This document shows, piece after piece, positions 26,732 through 34,939 of a stretch of 40,928 nucleotides of DNA. How positions within the stretch are numbered: position 1 is the first letter of the stretch; every line of letters begins with the position of its first letter. Source of the stretch: Pseudomonas fuscovaginae SE-1 (GTDB lineage Bacteria > Pseudomonadota > Gammaproteobacteria > Pseudomonadales > Pseudomonadaceae); the NCBI RefSeq assembly GCF_000364705.1, contig NZ_AQOH01000075.1, positions 1 through 40,928 on the forward strand, in the 5' to 3' direction. The position numbers and the translations under genes are program-made. A model generated the notes under the pieces. It was not told the DNA's origin. It worked only from the letters and a program-made list of their open reading frames with translations, and made no database searches.

Positions 26732-29098
26732 ATGCGCTATTTGCTGATGATGTTGTTGAGCTGGCTGCCGCTGATGGCGAGCGCAGTCGAGTTTGATGAA
26801 TCCACTCAGAGCCTGCCCCTGGGCCGGGTCATGCAAGTGTTCGAGGACGTGGGCGGTCAGGCCGCTATCGCGGATATTGTCTCGCCTGCCATGGCCGGCC
26901 GCTTTCGTCAGCACGACAAGGACGCGCTCAACGCCGGCTATTCGCAATCGGCGTTCTGGCTCAAGGTCGACCTGACCTACAAGCCGAAAAATGCCGAGGC
27001 ACGGCGAACCTGGCTGCTGGAACTGGCCTACCCGCCGATGGATCACATCGATCTCTACCTGCCGGACGCCAGCGGTGAATACCGTCTGAACCAGCGTACC
27101 GGTGATGAACTGCCCTTCGCCAGTCGACCGATCAAGCAGAACAACTACCTGTTCGAGCTGGATTTCGCCCCCAACGAAAGCAAGACCGTCTACCTGCGCC
27201 TGCAAACCGCGGGTTCGGTCCAGGCGCCGCTGAGCCTGTGGTCGAGCCAGGCCTATCTGGAAGAGCAACCGGTACGTCTGTACGTGTTGGGGCTGATCTA
27301 TGGCGTGCTGCTGGGGATGCTGGTCTACAACCTGTTCATCTACCTCAGCGTGCGCGACACCAGCTATCTCTACTACATCTTTTACATTGCCTCGTTCGGC
27401 TTCTACCAGTTGTCGGTCAACGGTGCGGCGGTCCAGTACTTCTGGCCGAACAACCCCTGGTGGGCGAATGCCGCGACGCCATTCCTGATCGGCTCGGCGG
27501 GCTTCTTCGGCTGCCAGTTTGCCCGCAGTTTCCTGACTACGGCCGTCCATAGTCGCTGGCTGGATCGCCTGTTGCTGCTGTTGATGGCCGTGGGTGTACT
27601 GGTGATGGCGTTGTCGCTGATGAGCGGCTACGCGCTGGCCCTGCGCCTGGCAACGGCGCTGGCCCTGGTCTTCACCGTGACCATCTTCTTCGCCGGGGTC
27701 CGTGCCTGGTATCGCGGTCAGCGGGTGGCCCGCTACTTCATCATCGCCTGGTCGGCGTTCCTGCTGGGCGGCTTGGTCAACACCCTGATGGTGCTGGGCT
27801 ATCTGCCGAACATGTTCCTGACCATGTACGCCAGCCAGATCGGCTCGGCCCTGGAGGTCGGCCTGTTGTCGCTGGCCCTGGCCGACCGGATCAATGCCAT
27901 GCGCGAACAGCAGGCGCAGACCCTGCTGGAGTCCGGGCAGAAACTGGAAGTGCTGAACCGGGAACTGGCCAACAGCAATCGCCTGAAGGACGAGTTCCTG
28001 GCGACGGTCACCCATGAGCTGCGTACGCCGATGAACGGTGTGATCGGTTCGCTGGAACTGATGCAGACCGTGGACCTGAGCCCGGAACTGGAGCAGTACC
28101 AGCAGACGGCCGCCGGTTCGGCGCGGGACATGATGCGCATGGTCAATGGCCTGCTCACCCTCACCGAGTTGCAGGCCGGGCGGCTCAAGGTGTACCCGCA
28201 GGCTTTCAGCCTGCGAGGGCTGCTCAATGGCCTGCAGGAACAGTTCGCCGGCAATGTGCTGAACAAGGGGCTGCATTTCACCGTCGAAGTGGCTGACGAA
28301 TTGCCCGACAACCTCCACGGCGACGCGACGAAAATCGTCCAGTGCCTGGAATGCCTGGTGGACAATGCCGTCAAGTTCACCCGCGAAGGTGGGCTGGTGT
28401 TGCGGGTGATCGGCCATTCTTCCGAGCCCGGGCATCTGACGCTGTCCTTTGCCGTGATCGACAGCGGGATCGGTTTCACCCATCTGGACGAGGCCAGTCT
28501 GTATCAGCGGTTCTTCCAGCTCGATGGGTCGATGACTCGCGAGTACGGCGGCTTGGGCATTGGCCTGGCGATCTGCCGGCAACTGGTCGAACTGCTGGGT
28601 GGGCGCATGACTCACCAATCCGAACCGGGGATGGGCAGCCGCTTCCAGATCGAGGTCGATGTGCAGGTGTCGGCGCCGCGGCCTGCCCGGTCGCTGACGA
28701 CCCCGCGCAAGCCGCAGGAGTGCACGGTGTTGCTGGTGGACGGCAATGACGTCAGCCAGTTGGTGGTCAGGGGCATGCTGCTCAAGCTCGGCTATCGGGT
28801 ATTGACCGCCAACACCCCACGCGCGGCCATCGACGTGCTGCGACAGGGCAGTGTCGACGCCCTGCTGCTCGATGGTGCTGCCGACCCGCAGGGGGCGCAG
28901 GTATTGTGCGAGCAGGTGCGCGGCGCACAGGTGCCGATCCTGGCGCTGACCGGCCTGGTCAATGGCGTGGAGCAGGAGCGCTGCCGGGCTTGCGGTGTCA
29001 CCGACCACCTGCACAAGCCGGTGCGTTTCGAGGAATTGCAGAGTGTCCTGGCGCGGCGGCTATTGAGTGCGGTGGAGGGTGAAAGCGCCGGCATTTAG
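26732..29098 (+). CDS. ladS: Hybrid sensor histidine kinase LadS
   Basis: LadS is an inner-membrane hybrid kinase that feeds phosphate into the GacS/GacA-Rsm small-RNA pathway, favouring biofilm and antagonising RetS. The layout fits: signal peptide (ends near ASA), periplasmic 7TMR-DISMED2 domain (about 25-165), seven membrane segments (about 183-385), coiled coil, HisKA with His428 in THELRTP, HATPase with Asn545 in VDNAVKF and GGLGIGLAI, and a receiver domain (about 664-775) with Asp714, Thr740 and Lys762. In the receiver the usual acidic pair reads Asp-Gly (VDGN). The location next to thiD matches ladS of P. aeruginosa. Start uncertain: ATG 26732 suits the signal peptide; ATG 26663 would add 23 residues. 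Confidence 0.88.
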   Translation: MRYLLMMLLSWLPLMASAVEFDESTQSLPLGRVMQVFEDVGGQAAIADIVSPAMAGRFRQHDKDALNAGYSQSAFWLKVDLTYKPKNAEARRTWLLELAYPPMDHIDLYLPDASGEYRLNQRTGDELPFASRPIKQNNYLFELDFAPNESKTVYLRLQTAGSVQAPLSLWSSQAYLEEQPVRLYVLGLIYGVLLGMLVYNLFIYLSVRDTSYLYYIFYIASFGFYQLSVNGAAVQYFWPNNPWWANAATPFLIGSAGFFGCQFARSFLTTAVHSRWLDRLLLLLMAVGVLVMALSLMSGYALALRLATALALVFTVTIFFAGVRAWYRGQRVARYFIIAWSAFLLGGLVNTLMVLGYLPNMFLTMYASQIGSALEVGLLSLALADRINAMREQQAQTLLESGQKLEVLNRELANSNRLKDEFLATVTHELRTPMNGVIGSLELMQTVDLSPELEQYQQTAAGSARDMMRMVNGLLTLTELQAGRLKVYPQAFSLRGLLNGLQEQFAGNVLNKGLHFTVEVADELPDNLHGDATKIVQCLECLVDNAVKFTREGGLVLRVIGHSSEPGHLTLSFAVIDSGIGFTHLDEASLYQRFFQLDGSMTREYGGLGIGLAICRQLVELLGGRMTHQSEPGMGSRFQIEVDVQVSAPRPARSLTTPRKPQECTVLLVDGNDVSQLVVRGMLLKLGYRVLTANTPRAAIDVLRQGSVDALLLDGAADPQGAQVLCEQVRGAQVPILALTGLVNGVEQERCRACGVTDHLHKPVRFEELQSVLARRLLSAVEGESAGI

Positions 29099-29175
29099 GC
29101 GTATATGCCACTTTTTTCCCGCTGTGGCGCGTGATTCACTGGGTTTCCAGGTACTTCCTGCAGGAGCATGCCTTG

Positions 29176-30825
29176 ATGAATCTCCATCAGTACGCCGAAA
29201 CCCACGAAGTCACCAACCAGCCGCCGTCGCTCGATGGCGCCAACCTCTATCGCATCGACCTGCCGCTGCAGGAGTGGTCGCGACGCCTGGGGGCCGGCTG
29301 GGCGCAGGCCCGTATCGACGAGTACGGTGCGCTGGCCGGTGGGCCGCTGATGGAGGCGGGTTTTCAGGCCAACCAGAACAAGCCGGTATTCGTCAGCCAT
29401 GACCGTTATGGTCATCGCCAGGACCTGGTGGAATTTCATCCGGCCTACCACGAGCTGATGCGTACCGCCATCGAGCACGGGTTGCCCTCGTTGCCCTGGA
29501 CCGACCCGCAGGACGGCGCCCACGTGGCCCGCGCGGCGATGACCTACCTGCACAGCCAGGCCGAGGCCGGCACCGGCTGCCCGCTGACGATGACCTTCGC
29601 CTGTGTCCCCGCGCTGAAACTGCAGGCCGACATCGCCGCGCAGTGGCTGCCGAGCATTCTCAGTACCCGTTATGACCCGCGCAATGTCGGCATCGCCCAC
29701 AAGCGCGGGGCCACCATCGGCATGGCGATGACCGAGAAGCAGGGCGGTACCGATGTCCGTGCCAATACCACGCGTGCCTATCCGGTGGGCGCCGCCGGCC
29801 CCGGCCAACCGTACGAGCTGGTGGGGCACAAGTGGTTCTGCTCGGCGCCGATGTGCGACGCCTTCCTGACCCTGGCCCAGACCGACAAGGGCCTGACCTG
29901 TTTCCTGCTGCCACGGCACCGCCCGGACGACAGCCGCAACCAGTTCTATATCCAGCGTCTGAAAAACAAGCTGGGCAACTGCTCGAACGCCTCGAGCGAA
30001 GTGGAGTTTCGTGGTGCCCTGGCCTGGATGATCGGTGAGGAAGGGCGCGGCGTGCCGACCATCATCGAGATGGTGGCGATGACCCGTTTCGATTGCATGG
30101 TCGGTTCCAGCGCCCTGATGCGTCAGGCCCTGACCCAGGCCAGCCACCACTGTGCGCATCGGCTGGTCGGTGGACGCCTGCTGAGCGAACAGCCGCTGAT
30201 GCAGAACGTGCTGGCGGACCTGGCGCTGGAAAGCGAGGCGGCCCTGGCCCTGAGCCTGCGCATGGGTCAGGCGCTGGACCGCCTGGGCGACGAGCGCGAG
30301 GCCGGCTTCGCCCGGCTGGTCACGGCGGTGGGCAAGTACTGGATCTGCAAGCGGGCGCCGGCGATGATCAACGAGGCCGCCGAATGCATGGGCGGTGCCG
30401 GCTACGTGGAAGACAGCATCCTGCCGCGGCTGTATCGCGAGGCGCCGGTGAACTCCACCTGGGAGGGTTCGGGCAACGTGCAATGCCTGGATGTGTTGCG
30501 CTCGTTGTCGAAGGAGCCGGGTGTGCTCGAAGTGTTGTTCGACGAACTGGGCGACGGTCATGGCGACAAACGCCTGGCCCGGCATATCGAGCAACTCAAG
30601 CAGGCGTTCGCCGACACCGGCGACATCCAGTACCGCGCCCGGCAACTGACCGAGGACATCGCCCTGGCCCTGCAGGCCAAGCTGCTGCTGGAGGCGGGCA
30701 ACTCGGTGGTCAGCGACGGCTTCATCGCCGGGCGCCTGGGCGGCAGCGGCCTGGTCTACGGCACCTTGCCGCGCGGGGTGAATGTCGAGGCCATCGTCGC
30801 TCGTTCGACCCCGCAGGGTTTCTGA
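29176..30825 (+). CDS. AidB-like acyl-CoA dehydrogenase family protein
   Basis: A 549-residue flavoprotein resembling E. coli AidB, a member of the acyl-CoA dehydrogenase superfamily tied to the adaptive response to alkylating agents. Length is near that of AidB (about 540). Visible blocks: an extended N-terminal domain (1-170), GMAMTEKQGGTDVRANTT at the flavin and substrate region, the middle beta domain around HKWFCSAPMCD, and the C-terminal helices with AAECMGGAGYVEDSILPRLYREAP and NSTWEGSGNV. The physiological substrate is not evident. AGGAG sits nine bases before the ATG. It follows ladS by 77 bases, possibly on the same transcript, but the functions look unrelated. Confidence 0.9.
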   Translation: MNLHQYAETHEVTNQPPSLDGANLYRIDLPLQEWSRRLGAGWAQARIDEYGALAGGPLMEAGFQANQNKPVFVSHDRYGHRQDLVEFHPAYHELMRTAIEHGLPSLPWTDPQDGAHVARAAMTYLHSQAEAGTGCPLTMTFACVPALKLQADIAAQWLPSILSTRYDPRNVGIAHKRGATIGMAMTEKQGGTDVRANTTRAYPVGAAGPGQPYELVGHKWFCSAPMCDAFLTLAQTDKGLTCFLLPRHRPDDSRNQFYIQRLKNKLGNCSNASSEVEFRGALAWMIGEEGRGVPTIIEMVAMTRFDCMVGSSALMRQALTQASHHCAHRLVGGRLLSEQPLMQNVLADLALESEAALALSLRMGQALDRLGDEREAGFARLVTAVGKYWICKRAPAMINEAAECMGGAGYVEDSILPRLYREAPVNSTWEGSGNVQCLDVLRSLSKEPGVLEVLFDELGDGHGDKRLARHIEQLKQAFADTGDIQYRARQLTEDIALALQAKLLLEAGNSVVSDGFIAGRLGGSGLVYGTLPRGVNVEAIVARSTPQGF

Positions 30826-31146
30826 CAGTACAGGCGGAATGAGCGGAGCGATGACGGCTGTGGCGAGTTGAACGGAACCGTGGCGAGCGGGCTTGTCGGG
30901 ACGCCGCACCGCCGCGTTCGGCTGCGAAGCAGTCGTGGCAACTGCCAACGCATGGTGTCAGATAGACAGCAATCCCGGCCTCGCGGCTGCTGTGCAGCCG
31001 AGTGTGGCGGTGCGGCGTCCCGACAAGCCCGCTCGCCACCGGCGCCTGTCGACGAGTCGGGAGACGCAACGAAACGCCGATGTTTCCGTCCGACGAGGTT
31101 GCAGGCAAGATGAGGGCCTGCAACATCAAAAGACAGGATACTCTCC
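30826..31146. other. Gap between AidB-like gene and amn; holds a REP pair
   Basis: A 321-base intergenic region. The REP pair at 30880-31039 fills the middle. The remaining 107 bases before amn (31040-31146) must carry its promoter and the ribosome site AGGA at 31135-31138; no clear -35/-10 was recognised. Confidence 0.6.
30880..31039. repeat. REP pair with GTCGGGACGCCGCACC subtype
   Basis: A 160-base inverted pair: the left arm starting GTGGCGAGCGGGCTTGTCGG at 30880 is matched for 34 bases by the right arm ending at 31039. The outer 16 bases equal the family at 8736, but the inner part (GGACGCCGCACCGCC) is distinct. A diverged single arm of this subtype recurs at 20757. Confidence 0.9.
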
Positions 31147-32610
31147 GTGACCGAAGCTTTTATTGTCGTGCAATCCCCTGAACAGGCCGTCGACCGCCTG
31201 GCCGAACTCCACGAGCGTGCGACCACCGCCCTGAGCCAGGCGCTCAAGCGCTACCTCAAGGACCGTGTCGAACCCGACGCCGAGCAGCGCGCCCTGTTTC
31301 GCTACCCCGAGCTGCGCCTGACCTACACCTACCAGGGCGAGGTACCGACGACCACCCGCGCCTATGCCAAGGTCCAGTTACCGGGCACCTACAGCGCCAC
31401 CGTCACCCAACCCCGGGCGTTTCGCAAATACCTGCTGGAACAACTGGTGCCGTTGATGCGCGACTTCACCGTGACGGTGGAAGTCGGCGTCAGCGAACAG
31501 AACATTCCCTATCCCTACGTGGTCGAACAGGGTGATGAACTGGCCGGCTCTGGCGTGACCGCCGCGGCCCTGGCACGGGTGTTCCCGAGTACCGACCTGT
31601 CCGCCGCCACCGACGATATCGCCGACGGCCTGCACGACTGGGAAAGCGCCGAGCCGCTGCCGCTGGGGCTGTTCGACGCGGCCCGTGTCGACTTCTCCCT
31701 GCGCCGCCTGGTGCACTACACCGGCAGTGACTGGCGCCATGTGCAGCCGTGGATCCTGCTGACCAACTACCACCGCTACGTCGACCAGTTCATCCTCCAT
31801 GGCCTGGAGCAGTTGCGCGATGACCCGCGTTTCGTGCGCATGGTGTTGCCCGGCAACGTGATCATCGAAAAGGGCATGGACTACGCCGAGGCCCAGGCGG
31901 TCGCGGCCGCGGTGGTCTGGCACCGCTACCAGATGCCGGCCTACCACCTGCAGGCGGCGGACGGTCATGGTGTCACCCTGGTCAACATCGGCGTCGGTCC
32001 GTCCAACGCCAAGAACATCACCGACCACCTGGCGGTGCTGCGTCCGCACTGCTGGCTGATGATCGGGCACTGCGGCGGCCTGCGCCAATCCCAGACCATC
32101 GGCGACTACGTGCTGGCCCACGCCTACATGCGTCGCGATGGGATCCTCGACCGGGTGGTGCCGCCGAACATCCCGATTCCGGCCCTGGCCGAAGTGCAGC
32201 TGGCGCTGCAGGAGGCGGCGGCGAATGTCACCGGCGACAAGGGTGACGACCTGAAGAAGCGCCTGCGCACCGGTACCGTGCTGACCTACGACGACCGCAA
32301 CTGGGAGCTGCGCTGGGCCCAGGAGCGGCCGCTGATCAACCTGTCCCGCGCGGTGGCCGTGGACATGGAAAGCGGCACCATCGCCGCCCAGGGTTATCGC
32401 CTGCGCGTGCCGTACGGCACCCTGCTCTGCGTGTCGGACAAGCCGCTGCACAGCGAGATCAAGCTGCCGGGTTCGGCGAATGCGTTCTATGAGCGCGCGG
32501 TCAGCCAGCATCTGAAGATCGGCATCGCCGCGGTGGACCTGTTGCGTACCGAACTGCATTCGCTGCACTCGCGCAAGCTGCGCAGCTTCGACGAGCCGCC
32601 GTTCCGCTGA
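31147..32610 (+). CDS. amn: AMP nucleosidase
   Basis: Amn splits AMP into adenine and ribose 5-phosphate and helps control adenylate levels. The 487-residue protein has the N-terminal Amn domain (1-170) and a C-terminal nucleoside-phosphorylase-like domain (about 260-460) with VNIGVGPSNAKNITDHLAVLRP, MIGHCGGLR and the base-binding segment AVDMESGTIAAQGYR. The start is a GTG (31147) with AGGA eight bases upstream; no closer ATG exists in frame. Single gene, followed by repeats. Confidence 0.96.
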   Translation: MTEAFIVVQSPEQAVDRLAELHERATTALSQALKRYLKDRVEPDAEQRALFRYPELRLTYTYQGEVPTTTRAYAKVQLPGTYSATVTQPRAFRKYLLEQLVPLMRDFTVTVEVGVSEQNIPYPYVVEQGDELAGSGVTAAALARVFPSTDLSAATDDIADGLHDWESAEPLPLGLFDAARVDFSLRRLVHYTGSDWRHVQPWILLTNYHRYVDQFILHGLEQLRDDPRFVRMVLPGNVIIEKGMDYAEAQAVAAAVVWHRYQMPAYHLQAADGHGVTLVNIGVGPSNAKNITDHLAVLRPHCWLMIGHCGGLRQSQTIGDYVLAHAYMRRDGILDRVVPPNIPIPALAEVQLALQEAAANVTGDKGDDLKKRLRTGTVLTYDDRNWELRWAQERPLINLSRAVAVDMESGTIAAQGYRLRVPYGTLLCVSDKPLHSEIKLPGSANAFYERAVSQHLKIGIAAVDLLRTELHSLHSRKLRSFDEPPFR

Positions 32611-32660
32611 TATCGATGGCGTGGGCGGCCGCGGAGTCTGGTGTCGCCGATGTTGACGCT

Positions 32661-32686
32661 TTCGCGGGCAAGCCCGGCTCCTGCAG
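32661..32686. repeat. Solitary REP sequence
   Basis: TTCGCGGGCAAGCCCGGCTC followed by CTGCAG is a single REP of the common Pseudomonas type (on the minus strand, CTGCAGGAGCCGGGCTTGCC). No inverted partner nearby; it lies 50 bases after the amn stop. Confidence 0.7.
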
Positions 32687-32710
32687 TACCGCTGTCGTAC
32701 ACAAAATTGT

Positions 32711-32817
32711 GATCGTTCCCACGCTCTGCGTGGGAATGCCTCTCTGGACGCTCGGCGTCCGCTTTTGTGACGCATGGCGTCACGGGCTGCGTTCCCACGC
32801 GGCGCGTGGGAACGATC
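32711..32817. repeat. 107-base inverted-repeat element (GATCGTTCCCACGC ends)
   Basis: The ends are exact inverted copies, GATCGTTCCCACGC at 32711-32724 and GCGTGGGAACGATC at 32804-32817. Each end is itself a hairpin (TTCCCACGC-TCT-GCGTGGGAA). Between them lie two more short stems (GACG-CTCGG-CGTC and GTGACGC-ATG-GCGTCAC). It has no coding capacity and looks like a non-autonomous, MITE-like repeat; similar TTCCCACGCTCTGCGTGGGAA repeats are familiar from fluorescens-group genomes. Confidence 0.8.
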
Positions 32818-32906
32818 ATCAAGTCCTGTCTGGGCCCTCGCCTGTGGAATTAATGCGCCATACGCCCTAGCATGACGACTCCCGATTCTCAGATGTCCAT
32901 TTCACC

Positions 32907-33539
32907 ATGCCTCGTCCCCCCCGCCCCGTCGCCCGCCGTTCAGCGGCGAAAAGTCCTGTTGCTCCCCGTCGTGTCGCCAAGGCACCACCGAGCGAGCCCA
33001 GGCTGATCCTGTTCAACAAGCCGTTCGATGTGCTGACCCAGTTCAGTGACGGTGAGGGAAGGGCGACACTCAAGGACTTCATCGACGTGGCCGGCGTCTA
33101 TCCGGCCGGGCGCCTGGATCGCGACAGTGAAGGCCTGCTGCTGCTGACCAATGATGGGCAGCTCCAGGCGCGCATTGCCGACCCCAAGCACAAGCTGGCG
33201 AAAACCTACTGGGTACAGGTCGAGGGCATTCCCACGGCCGAGCAGATCGAGCGCCTGTGCAAGGGCGTCGAGCTGAACGATGGCATGACTCTGCCGGCCC
33301 AGGCCCGGCTGCTCGAGGAGCCGCAGCTCTGGCCGCGCAACCCGCCGGTGCGCTTTCGCCAGAGCATTCCAACCCGTTGGCTGGAACTGATCATCCGCGA
33401 AGGCCGCAACCGTCAGGTGCGGCGGATGACGGCGGCGGTGGGCCTGCCGACCCTGCGTCTGGTGCGTGTGAGGATTGGTGACTGGACGCTTGAGGGGCTC
33501 GACCAGGGCCAGTGGAGGGATGTCCCGGCGCGGTTATAG
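32907..33539 (+). CDS. rluE: RluE-type 23S rRNA pseudouridine synthase
   Basis: A 210-residue RsuA-family pseudouridine synthase. E. coli RluE makes pseudouridine 2457 in 23S rRNA; the short form without an S4 domain here fits RluE better than RluB, RluF or RsuA. The first 30 residues are Arg/Pro/Ala-rich and basic, suiting RNA contact. The catalytic block is [20 protein letters not shown] with Asp71, preceded by [12 protein letters not shown] and followed by KTYWVQVEG and [11 protein letters not shown]. The stop overlaps the stop of the convergent small membrane gene. Confidence 0.9.
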   Translation: MPRPPRPVARRSAAKSPVAPRRVAKAPPSEPRLILFNKPFDVLTQFSDGEGRATLKDFIDVAGVYPAGRLDRDSEGLLLLTNDGQLQARIADPKHKLAKTYWVQVEGIPTAEQIERLCKGVELNDGMTLPAQARLLEEPQLWPRNPPVRFRQSIPTRWLELIIREGRNRQVRRMTAAVGLPTLRLVRVRIGDWTLEGLDQGQWRDVPARL

Positions 33540-33743
33540 CGAGCCGGACTCGATCAGGCCGATCACCACGCTCTTGATCACGAACGCGGCAACGCCCAGG
33601 CCCAGCACGAAGAACAGGATCAGCGTGCCGAAGCGTCCGGCCTTGGACTTTTTCGCCAGGTCCCAGACGATGAAACCCATGAAAATGATCAGGATGCTGA
33701 CCAGGCCGGTCATCATCCACTCTTCGAAAACGGCAGGATCCAT
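33534..33743 (-). CDS. Small membrane protein, DUF2788-like
   Basis: A 69-residue protein with two hydrophobic segments (about 10-29 and 38-62) separated by a short basic turn ([12 protein letters not shown]), so probably a small inner-membrane hairpin. I take it for the DUF2788 family from its look; function unknown. The ATG at 33743 follows GGAGAGTCCCG. Its stop codon overlaps the end of rluE by six bases, tail to tail. Confidence 0.78.
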   Translation of the reverse strand: MDPAVFEEWMMTGLVSILIIFMGFIVWDLAKKSKAGRFGTLILFFVLGLGVAAFVIKSVVIGLIESGSL

Positions 33744-34029
33744 CGGGACTCTCCAGCGCAAGCGGGGGGTAAAAAGCTTGGCGAGTATACGTCAGCGAGG
33801 ATTCGACCGGCATTGACCTGCGTCGGTTTGCCTCAGCCCCCCACCCTGAACATGGCTTGCCCGCGATCGGGCACGCAGCGGCCGTCATTCGGTTCACTCG
33901 GTGTGTCAGATGGAACCTGTGCCCAGGTTTTGCGGCCGCTACGCGCCCGATCGCGGGCAAGCCACGCTCCTACAAGGGTAAGATCGCGACGGTTCGGCGC
34001 CCCCGGCACAAGCAGGACGTGGTGTCAGT
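33744..34029. other. Gap upstream of the small membrane gene with a REP pair
   Basis: About 286 bases; the promoter of the small membrane gene must lie near 33760-33850 on the minus strand, but none stands out. The REP pair at 33854-33975 fills much of the rest, next to the 3' end of the Lrp-type gene. Confidence 0.5.
33854..33975. repeat. REP pair (GGCTTGCCCGCGATCGGGC family)
   Basis: Arm 33854-33872 (GGCTTGCCCGCGATCGGGC) is the exact reverse complement of 33945-33963. Only the right side carries the outer tail (ACGCTCCTACAA), which is also seen at 40077-40169. Confidence 0.85.
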
Positions 34030-34509
34030 TCAACTGCGCAGGTGATTCAACGGCAACTCGGTACTGTTGAGCACCTGGTTGAGCACGAAGCTGGAACGTA
34101 CGCTGGTCACGCCTTCGATACGGGTCAGGTGCCCGAGCAGCAGCTTCTGGTAGTGATCCATGTCCGCCACCACCACCTTCAACTGGTAGTCGGCATCCAT
34201 CCCGGTCACCAGGCTGCACTCCAGCACCTGCGGCAGGTTGCGGATCGCCGCCTCGAAGTTCTCGAAGCGTTCCGGGGTGTGCCGGTCCATGCCGATCAGC
34301 ACGTAGGCGGTCAGGCTCAAGCCGAGCATCTTGCGGTCCAGCAACGCGACCTGGCGCGAGATGTAGCCGTCGTCTTCCAACTGTTTGACCCGCCGCGAGC
34401 AGGGCGAGGGCGACAGGCCGATACGCTCGGCCAACTCCTGGTTGGAGATGCGGGCATCGCGCTGCAATTCCGCCAGAATGCTCAGGTCGTATCGGTCGAG
34501 TTTGCTCAT
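34030..34509 (-). CDS. Lrp/AsnC-family transcriptional regulator
   Basis: A 159-residue feast/famine regulator. An N-terminal helix-turn-helix (about 4-60, LDRYDLSILAELQRDARISNQELAERIGLSPSPC as one block of the family) is followed by an AsnC/RAM effector domain (about 70-145, with GMDADYQLKVVVADMDHYQ). Such proteins bind DNA as dimers to hexadecamers and sense an amino acid; the effector here is unknown, since no amino-acid gene is adjacent. The ATG at 34509 is preferred over one six codons earlier. Its AT-rich upstream stretch (34510-34600) is a likely autoregulatory site. Confidence 0.92.
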   Translation of the reverse strand: MSKLDRYDLSILAELQRDARISNQELAERIGLSPSPCSRRVKQLEDDGYISRQVALLDRKMLGLSLTAYVLIGMDRHTPERFENFEAAIRNLPQVLECSLVTGMDADYQLKVVVADMDHYQKLLLGHLTRIEGVTSVRSSFVLNQVLNSTELPLNHLRS

Positions 34510-34680
34510 GGTTCTGGCCTTCATCATAACTATTGCGCTGAATTATCTATCTGAAGAGAAATATTGCGCAAGTCATGTTTATTTGAGCAATGTTCGCAAT
34601 CGCCTGCCGCCGCTGTCGGCCTATTCTTATCACCAGAATCACTGCAACACGAATCACTGCCCGGACATCGAGTCCACAGC

Positions 34681-34839
34681 GGCCCGCCGAATCAGGCGCT
34701 CCGCGGCCGGCAATCCCACAGGGTTGTGCAGGCCCCCGGGCTACACACTGTCCAGAAGACGGTGCGAGGTGAGCCGGCGTCAAAAGCGTCGAGCACGGAC
34801 GAAATTCCCCAAAGGGAGGCTGACGAGCCTCCCTTTTTT
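34681..34839 (+). ncRNA. Candidate small RNA or regulated leader
   Basis: A plus-strand segment with no open gene but consecutive stems: CAATCC-CACA-GGGTTG (34711-34726), CACTGTC-CAGAA-GACGGTG (34746-34764) and then a strong terminator at 34811-34839. The 5' end given is arbitrary. It could be a free-standing small RNA or a leader with an attenuator for the exported protein starting at 34940. I do not recognise it as a known RNA family. Confidence 0.4.
34811..34839 (+). terminator. Strong intrinsic terminator without an upstream plus-strand gene
   Basis: AAAGGGAGGC (34811-34820) and GCCTCCCTTT (34827-34836) form a ten-pair stem with loop TGACGA, running into six T (34834-34839). It points along the plus strand, but the nearest gene to its left is the Lrp gene on the minus strand, which starts 300 bases away. 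It therefore ends either an unlisted RNA or a leader transcript. Confidence 0.85.
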
Positions 34840-34939
34840 ATTGGGCGTAAAATAAGTCGCGTGACTGATAAAGTGTTGCAGAACCGGAATCCGCTTTCCC
34901 AGTCTTATGGTCAGGCCCTGAACCGCAGTGAGGAACCGA

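Larger units (their letters stand above)
34510..34939. other. Long intergenic region between Lrp gene and the Pro/Gln-rich protein
   Basis: 430 bases with no convincing gene. The first 90 are AT-rich (Lrp promoter). The next part (about 34681-34839) can fold into several stems and ends with a clear plus-strand terminator. The last 100 bases before the ATG at 34940 include TTGGGC at 34841 and TGATAA at 34866, a poor promoter possibility for the downstream gene. Confidence 0.7.
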
